This document shows positions 17,752 to 26,376 of a stretch of 64,000 nucleotides of DNA, one piece after another (the first letter of the stretch is position 1; every line of letters begins with the position of its first letter). The DNA lies in the NCBI GenBank assembly GCA_963817635.1, contig CAWFPR010000014.1:1-64000 (forward strand), read 5' to 3'. Both the position numbers and the translations under genes were made by a program. The stretch comes from CAWFPR01 sp963817635. GTDB lineage: Bacteria; Acidobacteriota; Vicinamibacteria; Vicinamibacterales; 2-12-FULL-66-21. The notes beneath the pieces were generated by a model. It ran no database searches and had not been told where the DNA came from. It saw nothing but the letters and a program-made list of their open reading frames with translations.

Positions 17752-18309
17752 GCCGCCGCAGATGGCCAGATGATCGTCGCTCGGCTCGCCTCGCTGAGGC
17801 GGGTCGGGGGGAGGAAAGTCCGAACTCCGCAGGGCAGTGCGCCGGGTAACGCCCGGTCGGGGCAACTCGAAGGAAAGTGGCACAGAAAATATACCGCCCG
17901 CCTTCGTCCGCTGGCTTCGCCTCGCGGACTTCGGCGCGGCAGGCCCGTTGGCAGGATTCATCGACCGCGTACAGGCCCGGCCCGCTTTGCCGGGCGGACT
18001 TCGGCGCGGCCAGCGAGTCGGTGAATCCGGTCAGGCGGGCCTGCCACGCCGAAGCCCGATTGCGAAGCGAGCGGGCGAAGGCGGGTAAGGGTGAAAAGGT
18101 GCGGTAAGAGCGCACCGCGCCGGTGGCAACATCGGTGGCAGGCAAAACCCCGCACGGAGCAAGGCCAAATAGGGAAGCGTGGTAGGACGGCCCGTCCGAA
18201 GCTTCCGGGTAGGCTGCTCGATCCCGCCAGTGATGGCGGGGCTAGAGGAATGATCGTCACCCGCCGAAAGGCGGGGAACAGAATTCGGCTTACGGCCGCC
18301 TGCGGCGGC
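17752..18309 (+). ncRNA. rnpB: RNase P RNA, type A, with giant P12
   Basis: The catalytic RNA that matures tRNA 5' ends. Conserved blocks appear in order: GAGGAAAGTC (17811-17820), GGTAAGGGTGAAAAGGTGCG and GGTAAGAGCGCACC, GGAGCAAGGCCAAATAGG (18156-18173), GGTAGGCTGCT, and ACAGAATTCGGCTTA near the end. P1 pairs GCCGCCGCA (17752-17760) with 18301-18309, and P2 pairs GATGATC (17769-17775) with GATCGTC (18252-18258), which fixes both ends. The RNA is 558 nt, against roughly 350-400 usually. The excess is in P12 (17899-18083), a ~185-nt near-continuous hairpin. The ends are accurate to a few bases. Confidence 0.95.
17899..18083 (+). other. Expanded P12 helix of RNase P RNA
   Basis: The outer arms CGCCTTCGTCCGCT (17899-17912) and AGCGGGCGAAGGCG (18070-18083) pair along their length with one wobble. 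Inside, GCTTCGC...CTTCGGCG...GGCAGGCCCG pairs with CGGGCCTGCCACGCCGAAGC, and GGATTCATCGAC with GTCGGTGAATCC. The word CGGACTTCGGCGCGGC occurs twice within it, suggesting growth by repeat insertion. Confidence 0.8.
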
Positions 18310-18352
18310 ACTCGTCGGGGGCAGTCCTGTACGGTTGAGTGGACGGTGAGGC

Positions 18353-19786
18353 ATGGACCTGACGACGGTGGTTCGCAAAGGCATCCTGATCGGCGGCGAG
18401 TGGCTCGCCGCCGGTGACACGATCGATATTCGCAACCCGTTTGATGGACGGCTCGTGGGGACGGTCGCGGCGGCCGGCCTCGGCGATGTCGATCGCGCGA
18501 TTGCCGCGGCTGCGGCCTCGCTCGCGGACGCCTGGCCCGCGCACGCCCGCTACGACGTCCTGACGCAAGCCGCGGCGCGTGTGGAGCGCCGCGCCGACGA
18601 GTACGCGTGGGCCATCGCACGCGAGGGCGGCAAGACGATTCGCGAAGCGCGGCGGGAACCGCCGCGCGCGGCGACGATCCTGCGGCTGTCGGCCGAGCTC
18701 GGGCGCCAGTTGAGCGGCGAGACCCTTCCGTTCGACAGCCGGCCGGACTCGGGGGGACGGGTCGGCTATTACACTCGGTGCCCCGTCGGGATCGTCGCCG
18801 CCATCACGCCCTTCAACGATCCGCTCGCGATGTCGGCGCACAAGACCGGTCCGGCGCTGGCGGCTGGCAACGCCGTGGTCCTGAAGCCCGCGAGCGCCAC
18901 GCCGCTGTCGGCGCTGATGCTGGCTGAGGATCTGGTGTCCGCGGGCCTTCCGGCGGGGCGGCTGAATGTGATCACCGGAGCGGGCAAGGTCCTCGGGGAA
19001 GCGCTCGCCCGCGATCCGCGGGTACGGCTCGTGTCGTTCACCGGTGGCGTGGAAACGGGCGAGCGGATCACGCGTGTCGCCGGCATCAAGAAACTGTCGA
19101 TGGAGCTCGGATCGAACTCACCCGTCATCGTCCTGCCCGATGCGCGGCTGGAGGCGGCGGTGGCGGCCATCGTCGCCGGAGGATTCGCGCAGGCGGGCCA
19201 GAACTGCCTCGGCGTGCAGCGCGTGCTGGTGCACGACGAGGTGTACGAGCGCGTGCGTGATCAGCTCGTAGTGGCCGTGCGGGATCTGAAGGCCGGAGTC
19301 TCGACCGACGAGCAGACCGACGTGTGCGCCATGATTTCGGAGCAGCAGGCGAAGCGGCTGGAGACGTGGATCGCCGAAGCCGTCGAGGGGGGCGCGCGGG
19401 TGCTGGTCGGCGGAAGCCGGCAGGGCGCGCTGCTGGCGCCGACGGTCGTGGAGCACGTGCCGCCCGGCTCGCGCCTCGACATGGACGAGGCGTACGGGCC
19501 GGTCGTGTCGCTCTACCGGGTCGACTCGCTCGAGGCGGCCATCGATGCGGCCAACCACGTCGACTACGGCCTGCATGCGGCGATCTTCACCGAGAGCCTG
19601 CGTGATGCGTTTGCCGCGGCTGACCGGCTGCACGTCGGGGCCGTCATCGTCAACGACTCGACCGACTATCGGCTCGACGTGATGCCGTTTGGCGGCACGA
19701 AGCTGAGCGGCATCGGCCGCGAGGGGATCCGGTTCGCCCTTCAGGAGATGACCGAAACGAAGGTGATCTGCCTGAACCTCCTGTAG
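18353..19786 (+). CDS. NAD(P)-dependent aldehyde dehydrogenase
   Basis: A 477-residue member of the aldehyde dehydrogenase superfamily. The catalytic Cys is in GFAQAGQNCLGVQR (near 284) and the general base Glu in KKLSMELGSNSPVIVL (near 251). The cofactor region GIVAAITPFNDPLAMSAHK and the C-terminal PFGGTKLSGIGREGIRF are typical. The overall pattern is closest to the lactaldehyde/non-phosphorylating glyceraldehyde-3-phosphate-type branch, but the substrate cannot be assigned. The ATG at 18353 follows the 3' end of rnpB by ~43 bases. The gene ends inside a 28-bp perfect palindrome shared with the convergent VOC gene. Confidence 0.92.
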   Translation: MDLTTVVRKGILIGGEWLAAGDTIDIRNPFDGRLVGTVAAAGLGDVDRAIAAAAASLADAWPAHARYDVLTQAAARVERRADEYAWAIAREGGKTIREARREPPRAATILRLSAELGRQLSGETLPFDSRPDSGGRVGYYTRCPVGIVAAITPFNDPLAMSAHKTGPALAAGNAVVLKPASATPLSALMLAEDLVSAGLPAGRLNVITGAGKVLGEALARDPRVRLVSFTGGVETGERITRVAGIKKLSMELGSNSPVIVLPDARLEAAVAAIVAGGFAQAGQNCLGVQRVLVHDEVYERVRDQLVVAVRDLKAGVSTDEQTDVCAMISEQQAKRLETWIAEAVEGGARVLVGGSRQGALLAPTVVEHVPPGSRLDMDEAYGPVVSLYRVDSLEAAIDAANHVDYGLHAAIFTESLRDAFAAADRLHVGAVIVNDSTDYRLDVMPFGGTKLSGIGREGIRFALQEMTETKVICLNLL

Positions 19787-19810
19787 GGGCGGCTCGCGAG
19801 CCGCCCCTAC
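19783..19810. terminator. 28-bp perfect palindrome ending two convergent genes
   Basis: Fourteen bases (GTAGGGGCGGCTCG) are followed directly by their exact reverse complement. The palindrome carries the TAG stop of the aldehyde dehydrogenase in its left arm and the TAG stop of the VOC gene in its right arm. It is a likely bidirectional terminator without U-tract. Confidence 0.7.
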
Positions 19811-20325
19811 ACGTAAAATTTCTTGTACATTCCTCGCCGGAAGATCCAGCCGCCCAGAGGTCCCAGCCAGTTGAGGACGTGATACATGTAGCCGAGATCG
19901 GTGATCTCGATCAGGTTGCCGTCGAAGTCGCGGGCGAAGAAGAGCCAGTGGCCGCGCGGCGCCTGCATGGGCGGACTGACGATCTCGACCCCCTTTGCCA
20001 CGAGGTACTCGTGCCACTTCCGGATGCCCCGCACGTTGAGGCAGATGTGGGTCGGTCCCACCCGGCTCCAGACGATGGATTCCGGTGGTTGCTGCGGTTC
20101 GAAGTGGAAAATCTCGATGACGGCCCCGCCGCGAATTCTGACCCAGCCGATCTTGCACGTCGCGCCCGGCACGTCCGCACCGAAGAAACCGCGGACGCGG
20201 TCTTCCGGCGTGTCCGCTACCCCGACGAGCGGGCAGCCGAAGACCTCCCACCAGAAGCGGACGGCGCGGTTGAAATCCGACACGGTGATGCCGATGTGGC
20301 TGAACGATCGCGCTCTCACGTTCAA
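19807..20325 (-). CDS. VOC (glyoxalase/dioxygenase fold) family protein
   Basis: A 172-residue protein with two beta-alpha-beta-beta-beta modules: SFSHIGITVSDFNRAVRFWW at the start and PTHICLNVRGIRKWHEYL in the middle. The metal-ligand pattern His...Glu (IEIFHFEP) and His...Glu (GNLIEITDLG) is as in the vicinal-oxygen-chelate superfamily (glyoxalases, extradiol dioxygenases, epimerases). The substrate is unknown. The TTG at 20325 or GTG at 20319 may be the start. It is the last gene of a minus-strand operon after the Gfo/Idh and GMC genes, 9 bp from the latter, which suggests a shared oxidative pathway. Confidence 0.85.
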   Translation of the reverse strand: MNVRARSFSHIGITVSDFNRAVRFWWEVFGCPLVGVADTPEDRVRGFFGADVPGATCKIGWVRIRGGAVIEIFHFEPQQPPESIVWSRVGPTHICLNVRGIRKWHEYLVAKGVEIVSPPMQAPRGHWLFFARDFDGNLIEITDLGYMYHVLNWLGPLGGWIFRRGMYKKFYV

Positions 20326-20334
20326 GTCTCCCGT

Positions 20335-21846
20335 CTAACGGAGGTCCGTTGCCATGATGTGGTCGGCCACGCGCAGCGCCTGCGCCGCGATCGTCAGGCC
20401 GGGGTTGACGGCGGCCGACGAGGGAAAGAACGACGCGTCGACGACGAACAGGTTGTGGATGTCGTGGGTGCGGCAGTACGGGTCGAGCACGGAACGGCGC
20501 GGATCCTGCCCGGCACACAGCGTGCCGCACTGGTGGGTCGTGTTGCGGTTGCCGTGTGAGTGTGTGACCACCAGCCAGAATCCCAGCCGTCGCAGGATGC
20601 GTGTGGTCTCCGCGACCAGCATCTGGTGCGCGCGCACGTTGTTCGGCCGGTAGTGCAGCTGGATTCGCCCCTGCGCGTCGAGAGTCACCCGGTTGTCCGG
20701 CGTGGGAAGATCTTCCGACATCACCAGCCAGTCCACGCCGCGCGAGACCCACGCGTTGAACGCCCAGAGCGGAATCCACGGGACAACCGTCTGGGCCATG
20801 ACGCCGTGCGTGCGCCCCTGCGACTGGATCTGGCCGAGCGGAAACGTGGTGCGGGGACCGTGGAAGTAGTAGTCGTTCACCGCAACGGTCTTCTGGAAGA
20901 CGGTCGCGTTTGGCCTGAAGGGATGGAATCCCTGCATCATCGTCGCCAGGTGCGCCATGTAGCGGCGGCCGACCAGTCCGGACGAGTTCGCCAGGCCATT
21001 GGGGTGCTTGTCGGTGGCGGAGCGGAGGAGCAGGGCCGCTGAGTTGATCGCCCCGCAGGCGACAATCACGATCGGCGCGCCCACCCGCCGCACCGCGCCG
21101 TCGATCTCGACGTCGACGGCTTCGACCTGAGTGCCGCGGGCGTCGGTGATGAGGCGGCGGGCGCACGCCCCGGTCCAGAGCGTGACGGTCGGGCGCTGTA
21201 TCGCCGGGCGGACCGCGCAGACGTCCGACTCGCTCTTCGCGTGCACCTTGCAGGCGAATGAATTGCAGGTGTTGCACAGGATGCAGCCGCCCGGGTCGCC
21301 CGGACGGAGCAGGCCCAGCGGAAGCGCCGACGGATGCAGTCCCAGCGCCCGCAGCCGCGCGACGATCTCGGTCATGCCTTCCGAGTGCGGCACCGGCTCG
21401 TGGGGAAACGGACCGCGAGGCGGTTCGGTGGGGTCGTCGCCGAGGTTGCCGCGGACGTGGTACATCCGCTCGGCACGGTCGTAGTATGGCGCGAGCTCGT
21501 CGTAGTCGAATGGCCAGGCGGGCGATACGCCATCGAGGTGCTGAATCGCGCCGAAGTCCTCCCGGCGCAGGCGATAGAGGACGCTGCCCCAGAACTTCGT
21601 GTTGCCGCCGACGCAGTAGTGGGTGTAGGGCCGGAACACGGCTCCGCGTTCGTCGACCCATTGCTCGCGGGTCTGGTAGCGGAGGTGCCGCCAGACGGCC
21701 TCCGGGTTCCAGTTCTCGTCTTCCTGCGGGATGAAGTCGCCGCGCTCGAGGAGAAGGATTTTCGCGGGGGTCCCGGACAGCGCGTGCGCGATGGTGCCGC
21801 CGCCCGCCCCGGTTCCAATGATGATGACGTCGTAGTATTCGGTCAC
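20335..21846 (-). CDS. GMC family FAD-dependent oxidoreductase
   Basis: A 503-residue flavoprotein of the glucose-methanol-choline family. The N-terminal dinucleotide fold is YDVIIIGTGAGGGTIAHALS, and THYCVGGNTKFWGSVLYRL is the usual second FAD segment. The C-terminal NLFVVDASFFPSSAAVNPGL is the GMC signature that carries the active-site region. A Cys cluster, GGCILCNTCNSFACKVHAK, resembles that of bacterial sugar-oxidising or cholesterol-oxidase-like GMC enzymes. No signal peptide is seen. The GTG start at 21846 overlaps the upstream Gfo/Idh stop by 4 bases (GTGA), so the two are translationally coupled. Confidence 0.9.
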   Translation of the reverse strand: MTEYYDVIIIGTGAGGGTIAHALSGTPAKILLLERGDFIPQEDENWNPEAVWRHLRYQTREQWVDERGAVFRPYTHYCVGGNTKFWGSVLYRLRREDFGAIQHLDGVSPAWPFDYDELAPYYDRAERMYHVRGNLGDDPTEPPRGPFPHEPVPHSEGMTEIVARLRALGLHPSALPLGLLRPGDPGGCILCNTCNSFACKVHAKSESDVCAVRPAIQRPTVTLWTGACARRLITDARGTQVEAVDVEIDGAVRRVGAPIVIVACGAINSAALLLRSATDKHPNGLANSSGLVGRRYMAHLATMMQGFHPFRPNATVFQKTVAVNDYYFHGPRTTFPLGQIQSQGRTHGVMAQTVVPWIPLWAFNAWVSRGVDWLVMSEDLPTPDNRVTLDAQGRIQLHYRPNNVRAHQMLVAETTRILRRLGFWLVVTHSHGNRNTTHQCGTLCAGQDPRRSVLDPYCRTHDIHNLFVVDASFFPSSAAVNPGLTIAAQALRVADHIMATDLR

Positions 21847-22832
21847 GGCCCCGGGGTCTCGACAGTCGCGTATACCTGGTCCATCAGCCGCTGATCGGCG
21901 ATCGCCCGCTCCAGGTTCATCTCGGGCGCCCGGCCGGTGCGAATGGCGTCGCAAAAATCGCGGTACATCGCCCGGTACCCGCGGATGTCGCGCACGCCTG
22001 GCAGGATCAGCCGCGGGACGCCCGTGCCGCGCACCAGGACGAAGGCGCCGTTCGACTCGAACGTGATGATGCCGTCCCGTCCGAAGAGCTTCGAGAGGCG
22101 AAGCCCCCGGAAGAGCGACGGAACCTCTCGCGAATAGTACAGCGCGCCGACCGCTCCATTATCGTAGCGGAAGGCGACCATCATGCTCTTGGCGCGCCGA
22201 TCCGGGCCGTGTTGTGACGCGGCCGGCCGGTAGCCCTGGATGCTGGTGATGGAGGGGCCGAGGCTCCCGGCCAGGTGCAGCCAGTGGATGCCTTCCTCGA
22301 AGAACGCGTCCCCCCCGGCCATGGCCTCGTCGTTTCGCCAGTCGTCTGCCGATTTCAGGCGCCTGGCGATCGTCGCGAAGTGCGCAAACACCATGTCGCC
22401 GATGGCGCCCTCGGCCACCAGGCGGCGGAGGCAGGTCGCAAGCGGCTTGTAGTGATCGTTCTCGCCGACGAGGACCACGCGTCCGGCCCGGTCGCGCGCC
22501 TGCCGTACCAGGTCGTAGTCGGCCATCGAGAGGAACGCCGGCTTCTCCACGAGGACGTGTTTGCCCGCGGCGAGCGCCTGGAGCGTCAGGTCGAGGTGGA
22601 ACCTGGGCGGCACCGCGACTACGACCGCGTCGGTGCGCGGGTCTGCGATGGCGGACGCATAGTCCCGGTAGGCCATGTCGCCGCCGTGCCGCCGGCAGTA
22701 GTCCGCCGAGCGCCCGGTGTCACGGCTGGCGTAACTGGGAACGAGCGATCCGCGGAGCGAGCGGAGCTGACGGCTGTGGACGTCGGTGATGAAGCCGCAG
22801 CCAAGGAATGCGACACGCAACGGCGATGGCAT
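21843..22832 (-). CDS. Gfo/Idh/MocA family oxidoreductase
   Basis: A 329-residue NAD(P)-dependent dehydrogenase of the glucose-fructose oxidoreductase family. The N-terminal Rossmann motif is VAFLGCGFITDVHSRQL, and the family's conserved lysine motif reads HVLVEKPAFLSMADYD. The C-terminal half is the alpha/beta substrate domain (GDAFFEEGIHWLHLAGSLG). Members act on sugars, inositols or their keto derivatives. It heads a three-gene operon with a GMC oxidase and a VOC protein; this could be a pathway that oxidises a sugar ring and processes the keto product, but that is inference only. Confidence 0.9.
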   Translation of the reverse strand: MPSPLRVAFLGCGFITDVHSRQLRSLRGSLVPSYASRDTGRSADYCRRHGGDMAYRDYASAIADPRTDAVVVAVPPRFHLDLTLQALAAGKHVLVEKPAFLSMADYDLVRQARDRAGRVVLVGENDHYKPLATCLRRLVAEGAIGDMVFAHFATIARRLKSADDWRNDEAMAGGDAFFEEGIHWLHLAGSLGPSITSIQGYRPAASQHGPDRRAKSMMVAFRYDNGAVGALYYSREVPSLFRGLRLSKLFGRDGIITFESNGAFVLVRGTGVPRLILPGVRDIRGYRAMYRDFCDAIRTGRAPEMNLERAIADQRLMDQVYATVETPGP

Positions 22833-22876
22833 CGGAATCCCCCATCATATCGCCCCGCGCTGGTCTTCGGAGCCGC

Positions 22877-22889
22877 GGGGTCTGACCCC
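22877..22889. repeat. GGGGTCTGACCCC palindrome, left copy
   Basis: An odd-length palindrome extended by CGC/GCG on its flanks. An identical core lies exactly 200 bp downstream, and the pair brackets the 11-mer array. Nothing else recognisable occupies the rest of the 22833-23143 gap apart from G/C-rich sequence. Confidence 0.7.
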
Positions 22890-22939
22890 CGCGTCGGGGC
22901 GGCCGGGCCGGGGCTCAGAGGCAGGGCTCGGCCGCCCCG

Positions 22940-23061
22940 CAGCTTCAACCCAGCTTCGACCCAGCTTCAACCCAGCTTCGACCCAGCTTCAACACAGCTT
23001 CGACCCAGCTTCAACCCAGCTTCAACCCAGCTTCAACACCGGTCTGAGCTAGGTTGAAGCT
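22940..23061 (+). repeat. 11-bp tandem array with inverted terminal copy
   Basis: Nine contiguous units of CAGCTTCRACM (22940-23038) alternate mainly between CAGCTTCAACC and CAGCTTCGACC. After a 13-base spacer, GGTTGAAGCT (23052-23061) is the reverse complement of the unit core. The 11-bp period is close to one turn of B-DNA, so each unit presents the same face. It lies upstream of the padR gene. Confidence 0.92.
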
Positions 23062-23076
23062 CACTGGCGGGCGGCC

Positions 23077-23089
23077 GGGGTCTGACCCC
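23077..23089. repeat. GGGGTCTGACCCC palindrome, right copy
   Basis: Identical 13-base core to 22877-22889, 200 bp away, here extended by GGCC/GGC flanks. It sits 55 bases before the padR start. Confidence 0.7.
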
Positions 23090-23143
23090 GGCGCCGGGGG
23101 CGCCTGGCGGAACATCTGCCCCGGCAGGTTCGTTTATGTGGCT

Positions 23144-23479
23144 ATGTTGGGAGCCAACAAAGCCAAAGCCCTCAGCTTCGGCGCCGTGTCCGTCCTCCAC
23201 GCCGTCGCCCTCGGCAGCCGGTTCGGGTTCGACATCATGGCCGCCACCGGGCTGACGAGCGGCACCGTCTACCCCACCCTCGATCGCCTCGAACAGGCCG
23301 GCCTGCTCAGGTCCCGCTGGGAAGACGAGGCAGCGGCCCACGCTGACGGACGCCCGGCCCGGCGCTACTTCCATCTGACCGCGGCAGGTGCCACGACGCT
23401 GGAGGCGGCCCTCCAGAAATACAAGATGCTCCGGCCCCTCCCGTTCGGCGCGCTCACCCCCGAGACGCGGGAAAGCTGA
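23144..23479 (+). CDS. PadR family transcriptional regulator
   Basis: A 111-residue winged-helix repressor. LGSRFGFDIMAATGLTSGTVYPTLDRLEQAGLL is the PadR helix-turn-helix and wing, then RRYFHLTAAGATTLEAALQK. Its start is at ATG 23144 because the frame upstream encodes only G/C-rich intergenic sequence. The ADOP permease begins 1 bp after its stop, so the two are one transcript; PadR genes are habitual partners of ADOP permeases in Acidobacteriota, presumably as their regulators. The start overlaps a short inverted repeat (GTTGG...CCAAC, 23146-23158), a possible operator. Confidence 0.88.
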   Translation: MLGANKAKALSFGAVSVLHAVALGSRFGFDIMAATGLTSGTVYPTLDRLEQAGLLRSRWEDEAAAHADGRPARRYFHLTAAGATTLEAALQKYKMLRPLPFGALTPETRES

Positions 23480-23480
23480 C

Positions 23481-26165
23481 GTGGCGCCGACTCCACAGTC
23501 CTGGCCGCTGCGTCTGGCGCTCATCTGGGTGTCGCTCTGGGAACCGCTCGCTCCCGCGTCGCGCCGCGCGACCTGGCGCGATCAATGGCGCGGCGATCTC
23601 TGGCACTACTGGGCCTGGCTGCGCCACCCCTCGCAGGGCGCCAGTTCCGGCGCGCGCGCCGCGCTCTCGCTTTTCGCCCGCGCCTCGACATGCCTTCCGC
23701 ACGCGGCGCTGCTTCGCTTCTCCGACTGGAGTCTTCACATGCTGTTGCACGACCTGAAGTTCGCCTGGCGCATGATTGTCCGCCGTCCCGCCTTTGCCGC
23801 GGTCGCCGTGCTCATTCTCGGCCTCGGCATCGGTGCCAACGCCACGATCTTCAGCTGGGTGGAGACGATCCTGCTCGACCCGCTCCCGGGCGTTCCCGAC
23901 GCCGGCCGGCTCGTGAGCATCCACGGCACCACGCCCACGCGCAGCGACCTGTCCGTTTCGTATCCGAACTTCGTGGATATGCAGGCAGCGCACCCGGCCG
24001 CCTTCGACGACATGGTGGCGATGCGCGCCGTTGCGCTGAACATGCGCACGGGAGGCGAGCCACGGCGTGGATGGGGAGAGCTCGTCTCGGCCAACTTCTT
24101 CAACGTCCTCGGCGTCCGCCCGCTCCTCGGCCGCGGGTTCCTGCCGGCCGACGCGGCCGCGCCCGATACCGCCCCCGTCGCCGTGATCACCTACGACTGC
24201 TGGATGCGATTCTTCGACGCCGCTCCGGACGTCGTCGGGCGCACGCTCACGATCAACAACCGGGCGTTCACGATCGTCGGCGTCTCGCCGCGGGGCTTCC
24301 ACGGGTCGCTCGCAGGGCTGTCGTTCGACGTGTTCGTCCCGATCACGATGCAGAAGGCCGTGATGTCTGGCGATCGCCTGGAACAGCGCGGCAATTCGTG
24401 GCTGACGGTGTTCGGCCGGCTCTCGGACGGCGCGACGCTTCGCCAGGCGCAGGCGTCGATCGCGGTCCTGGCCGCGCGGCTCGAGCACGAGTATCCGACC
24501 GCCAACGCGGGCCGCGGCGCGACGGCGATCCCGTTGTGGAAGGACGGCGCCAGCGGGCTGCTGATGCCCGTCATGGCGACGCTGACGGCGGTCGTCGGCG
24601 TCGTGCTGCTGATTGCCTGCGCGAACCTCGCCGGCCTGCTGCTCGCCCGGGCCGCGGGGCGGAATCGCGAGGTGGCCGTGCGCCTCGCGGTCGGCGCGAG
24701 CCGCCGCCGCCTCGTCCGGCAGTTTCTGATCGAAAGCCTGCTCCTCGCGGCTGGCGGAGGCCTCGCGGGAATCGTCATGAGCTACTGGACATCGGGGTTG
24801 CTCGCCGTGTTCATCCCGCCCACGCCGTTCCCGGTGGACTTCAGCGCGTCGATCAGCGGGCGCGTGCTGGCGTTCTCGATCGCAATTACGCTCGTCACCG
24901 CGCTCGTCTTCGGTCTCGTCCCGGCGCTCCGCGCTTCCCGGCCTGATGTGGCGGCCACGTTGAAGGATGCGGCCGGCAGCGTGACGGCGGGCGCCGCGCG
25001 CGGACGGCTTCGGCAGATGCTCGTCGTCGCACAGGTCGCGCTCTCGGTGCTCCTGCTCGTCTGCGCCGCGCTGTTCGTCCGGAGCCTCGACCGCGCGCAG
25101 CTCGTCGATCCCGGCTATTCGCTCCGTCAGGGGCTCATCGCGTCGATCGATCTGCTCCCGAACGGCTACGACGAGAAGCGCGGCATCGTGTTCTTCCAGC
25201 AGATGCTCGCACGCCTGTCGGCGCTGCCGCAGGTGGAATCGGCGACCGTTGCGTATGCCATGCCGCTCGACATCAGCAGCGGGTCGGACATGAATGTGGA
25301 GATCGACGGCTATCAGCCGCGCGCCGGCGAGGAAGTGCCCGCGTACTACAACCGCGTCGGGCCGCGGTACTTCGAGACGCTCGGGATTCCGATCGTCCGC
25401 GGCCGCGCGATCGACGCGAACGACGTCGACGGCAAACCGCTGTCGGTCGTCATCAACGAGACCATGGCGAAGCGATACTGGGCGGGGCGTGACCCCATCG
25501 GCAGCACCGTGCGGTTCGGTGCGGGCCCTGCGACCGTCGTCGGGATCGCCAGGGACGGCAAGTACGGGAAGCTGAACGAGGCGCCGCGCAACTACATCTA
25601 CATTCCTGTTTATCAGTTCTTCCGGCCCGACATGCAGCTCCAGGTGCGGACGGCCGGCGAGCCGGGCGCCGCGCTGCAGGCGATTCAGGGTGAAATCAGG
25701 AAGCTCGACGCGAACCTCCCGCTGTTCGACGTCCGCACGGTGGCGGAGCATATGCAGCTGAGCGTCTTCATCCCGAAGATGGCCAGCACGCTGCTCGGGC
25801 TGTTCGGCGGGCTGGCGCTGCTCCTGGCTGTCGTGGGCCTGTACAGCGTGGTCGCCTACAGCGTCGCGCAACGCACCCGCGAGATCGGCATCCGCATGGC
25901 GCTCGGTGCAGGGCGAGCGGCGATTCTCGGCATGGTGCTGCGCCAGGGGCTGATCCTGACGGCGATCGGGCTGGGGATAGGCCTGGGGCTGGCATTCGCG
26001 GCGGCACAGGCCGTCAAATCGCAGCTGCTCGGCGTCACATCGACCGACGCCGTCAGCTTCGCCGGGACAACGCTGGCGCTCCTGTTCGTCGCCTGTGCCG
26101 CGTGCGTGATTCCCGCGCGACGCGCCTCGCGGCTCGATCCGCTGTCAGCCCTCCGGCGCGAATGA
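23481..26165 (+). CDS. ADOP-type ABC transporter permease (MacB-like)
   Basis: An 894-residue membrane protein. About 90 residues precede the first permease unit (WEPLAPASRRATWRDQWRGD and following), matching the extra N-terminal segment of acidobacterial ADOP proteins. Then come two MacB-periplasmic-plus-FtsX units: FAWRMIVRRPAFAAVAVLIL and ADAGRLVSIHG in the first; RGRLRQMLVVAQVALSVLLL in the second. It ends with the FtsX-like helices GIRMALGAGRAAILGMVLRQ and VIPARRASRLDPLSALRRE. No ABC ATPase is adjacent, hence 'orphan'. Likely extrudes or senses substrates across the envelope; the substrate is unknown. GTG start, coupled to padR. Confidence 0.9.
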   Translation: MAPTPQSWPLRLALIWVSLWEPLAPASRRATWRDQWRGDLWHYWAWLRHPSQGASSGARAALSLFARASTCLPHAALLRFSDWSLHMLLHDLKFAWRMIVRRPAFAAVAVLILGLGIGANATIFSWVETILLDPLPGVPDAGRLVSIHGTTPTRSDLSVSYPNFVDMQAAHPAAFDDMVAMRAVALNMRTGGEPRRGWGELVSANFFNVLGVRPLLGRGFLPADAAAPDTAPVAVITYDCWMRFFDAAPDVVGRTLTINNRAFTIVGVSPRGFHGSLAGLSFDVFVPITMQKAVMSGDRLEQRGNSWLTVFGRLSDGATLRQAQASIAVLAARLEHEYPTANAGRGATAIPLWKDGASGLLMPVMATLTAVVGVVLLIACANLAGLLLARAAGRNREVAVRLAVGASRRRLVRQFLIESLLLAAGGGLAGIVMSYWTSGLLAVFIPPTPFPVDFSASISGRVLAFSIAITLVTALVFGLVPALRASRPDVAATLKDAAGSVTAGAARGRLRQMLVVAQVALSVLLLVCAALFVRSLDRAQLVDPGYSLRQGLIASIDLLPNGYDEKRGIVFFQQMLARLSALPQVESATVAYAMPLDISSGSDMNVEIDGYQPRAGEEVPAYYNRVGPRYFETLGIPIVRGRAIDANDVDGKPLSVVINETMAKRYWAGRDPIGSTVRFGAGPATVVGIARDGKYGKLNEAPRNYIYIPVYQFFRPDMQLQVRTAGEPGAALQAIQGEIRKLDANLPLFDVRTVAEHMQLSVFIPKMASTLLGLFGGLALLLAVVGLYSVVAYSVAQRTREIGIRMALGAGRAAILGMVLRQGLILTAIGLGIGLGLAFAAAQAVKSQLLGVTSTDAVSFAGTTLALLFVACAACVIPARRASRLDPLSALRRE

Positions 26166-26376
26166 GCCGCCGGCCGCGCACCGAAGCTGCGGCCTGGCCG
26201 GGTAGAGATGGTACAATTCGCGTGTCGGCCTGTCCGGGTGTGCAGAGGCGTCCACGTCTGTGGAACGCGCCTCCCGCATGTCCGGCGCGGCCACCGGCCC
26301 TCGCCGGCTTTCAGGCGGGTTGCGCGTCTCGGTCGGAGGCGCGCCGCTCGGCACACGGATTGTCAAGGTCAACTCC

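Noticed and set aside
22940..23038. CRISPR array
   Set aside because: The 11-bp units are contiguous, with no spacers, and no cas genes are present. The heptamer arrays fail for the same reason.
22877..23089. An insertion sequence between the twin palindromes
   Set aside because: The 200 bp between them encode no transposase, and no target-site duplication is visible; only a non-autonomous REP-like element remains possible.
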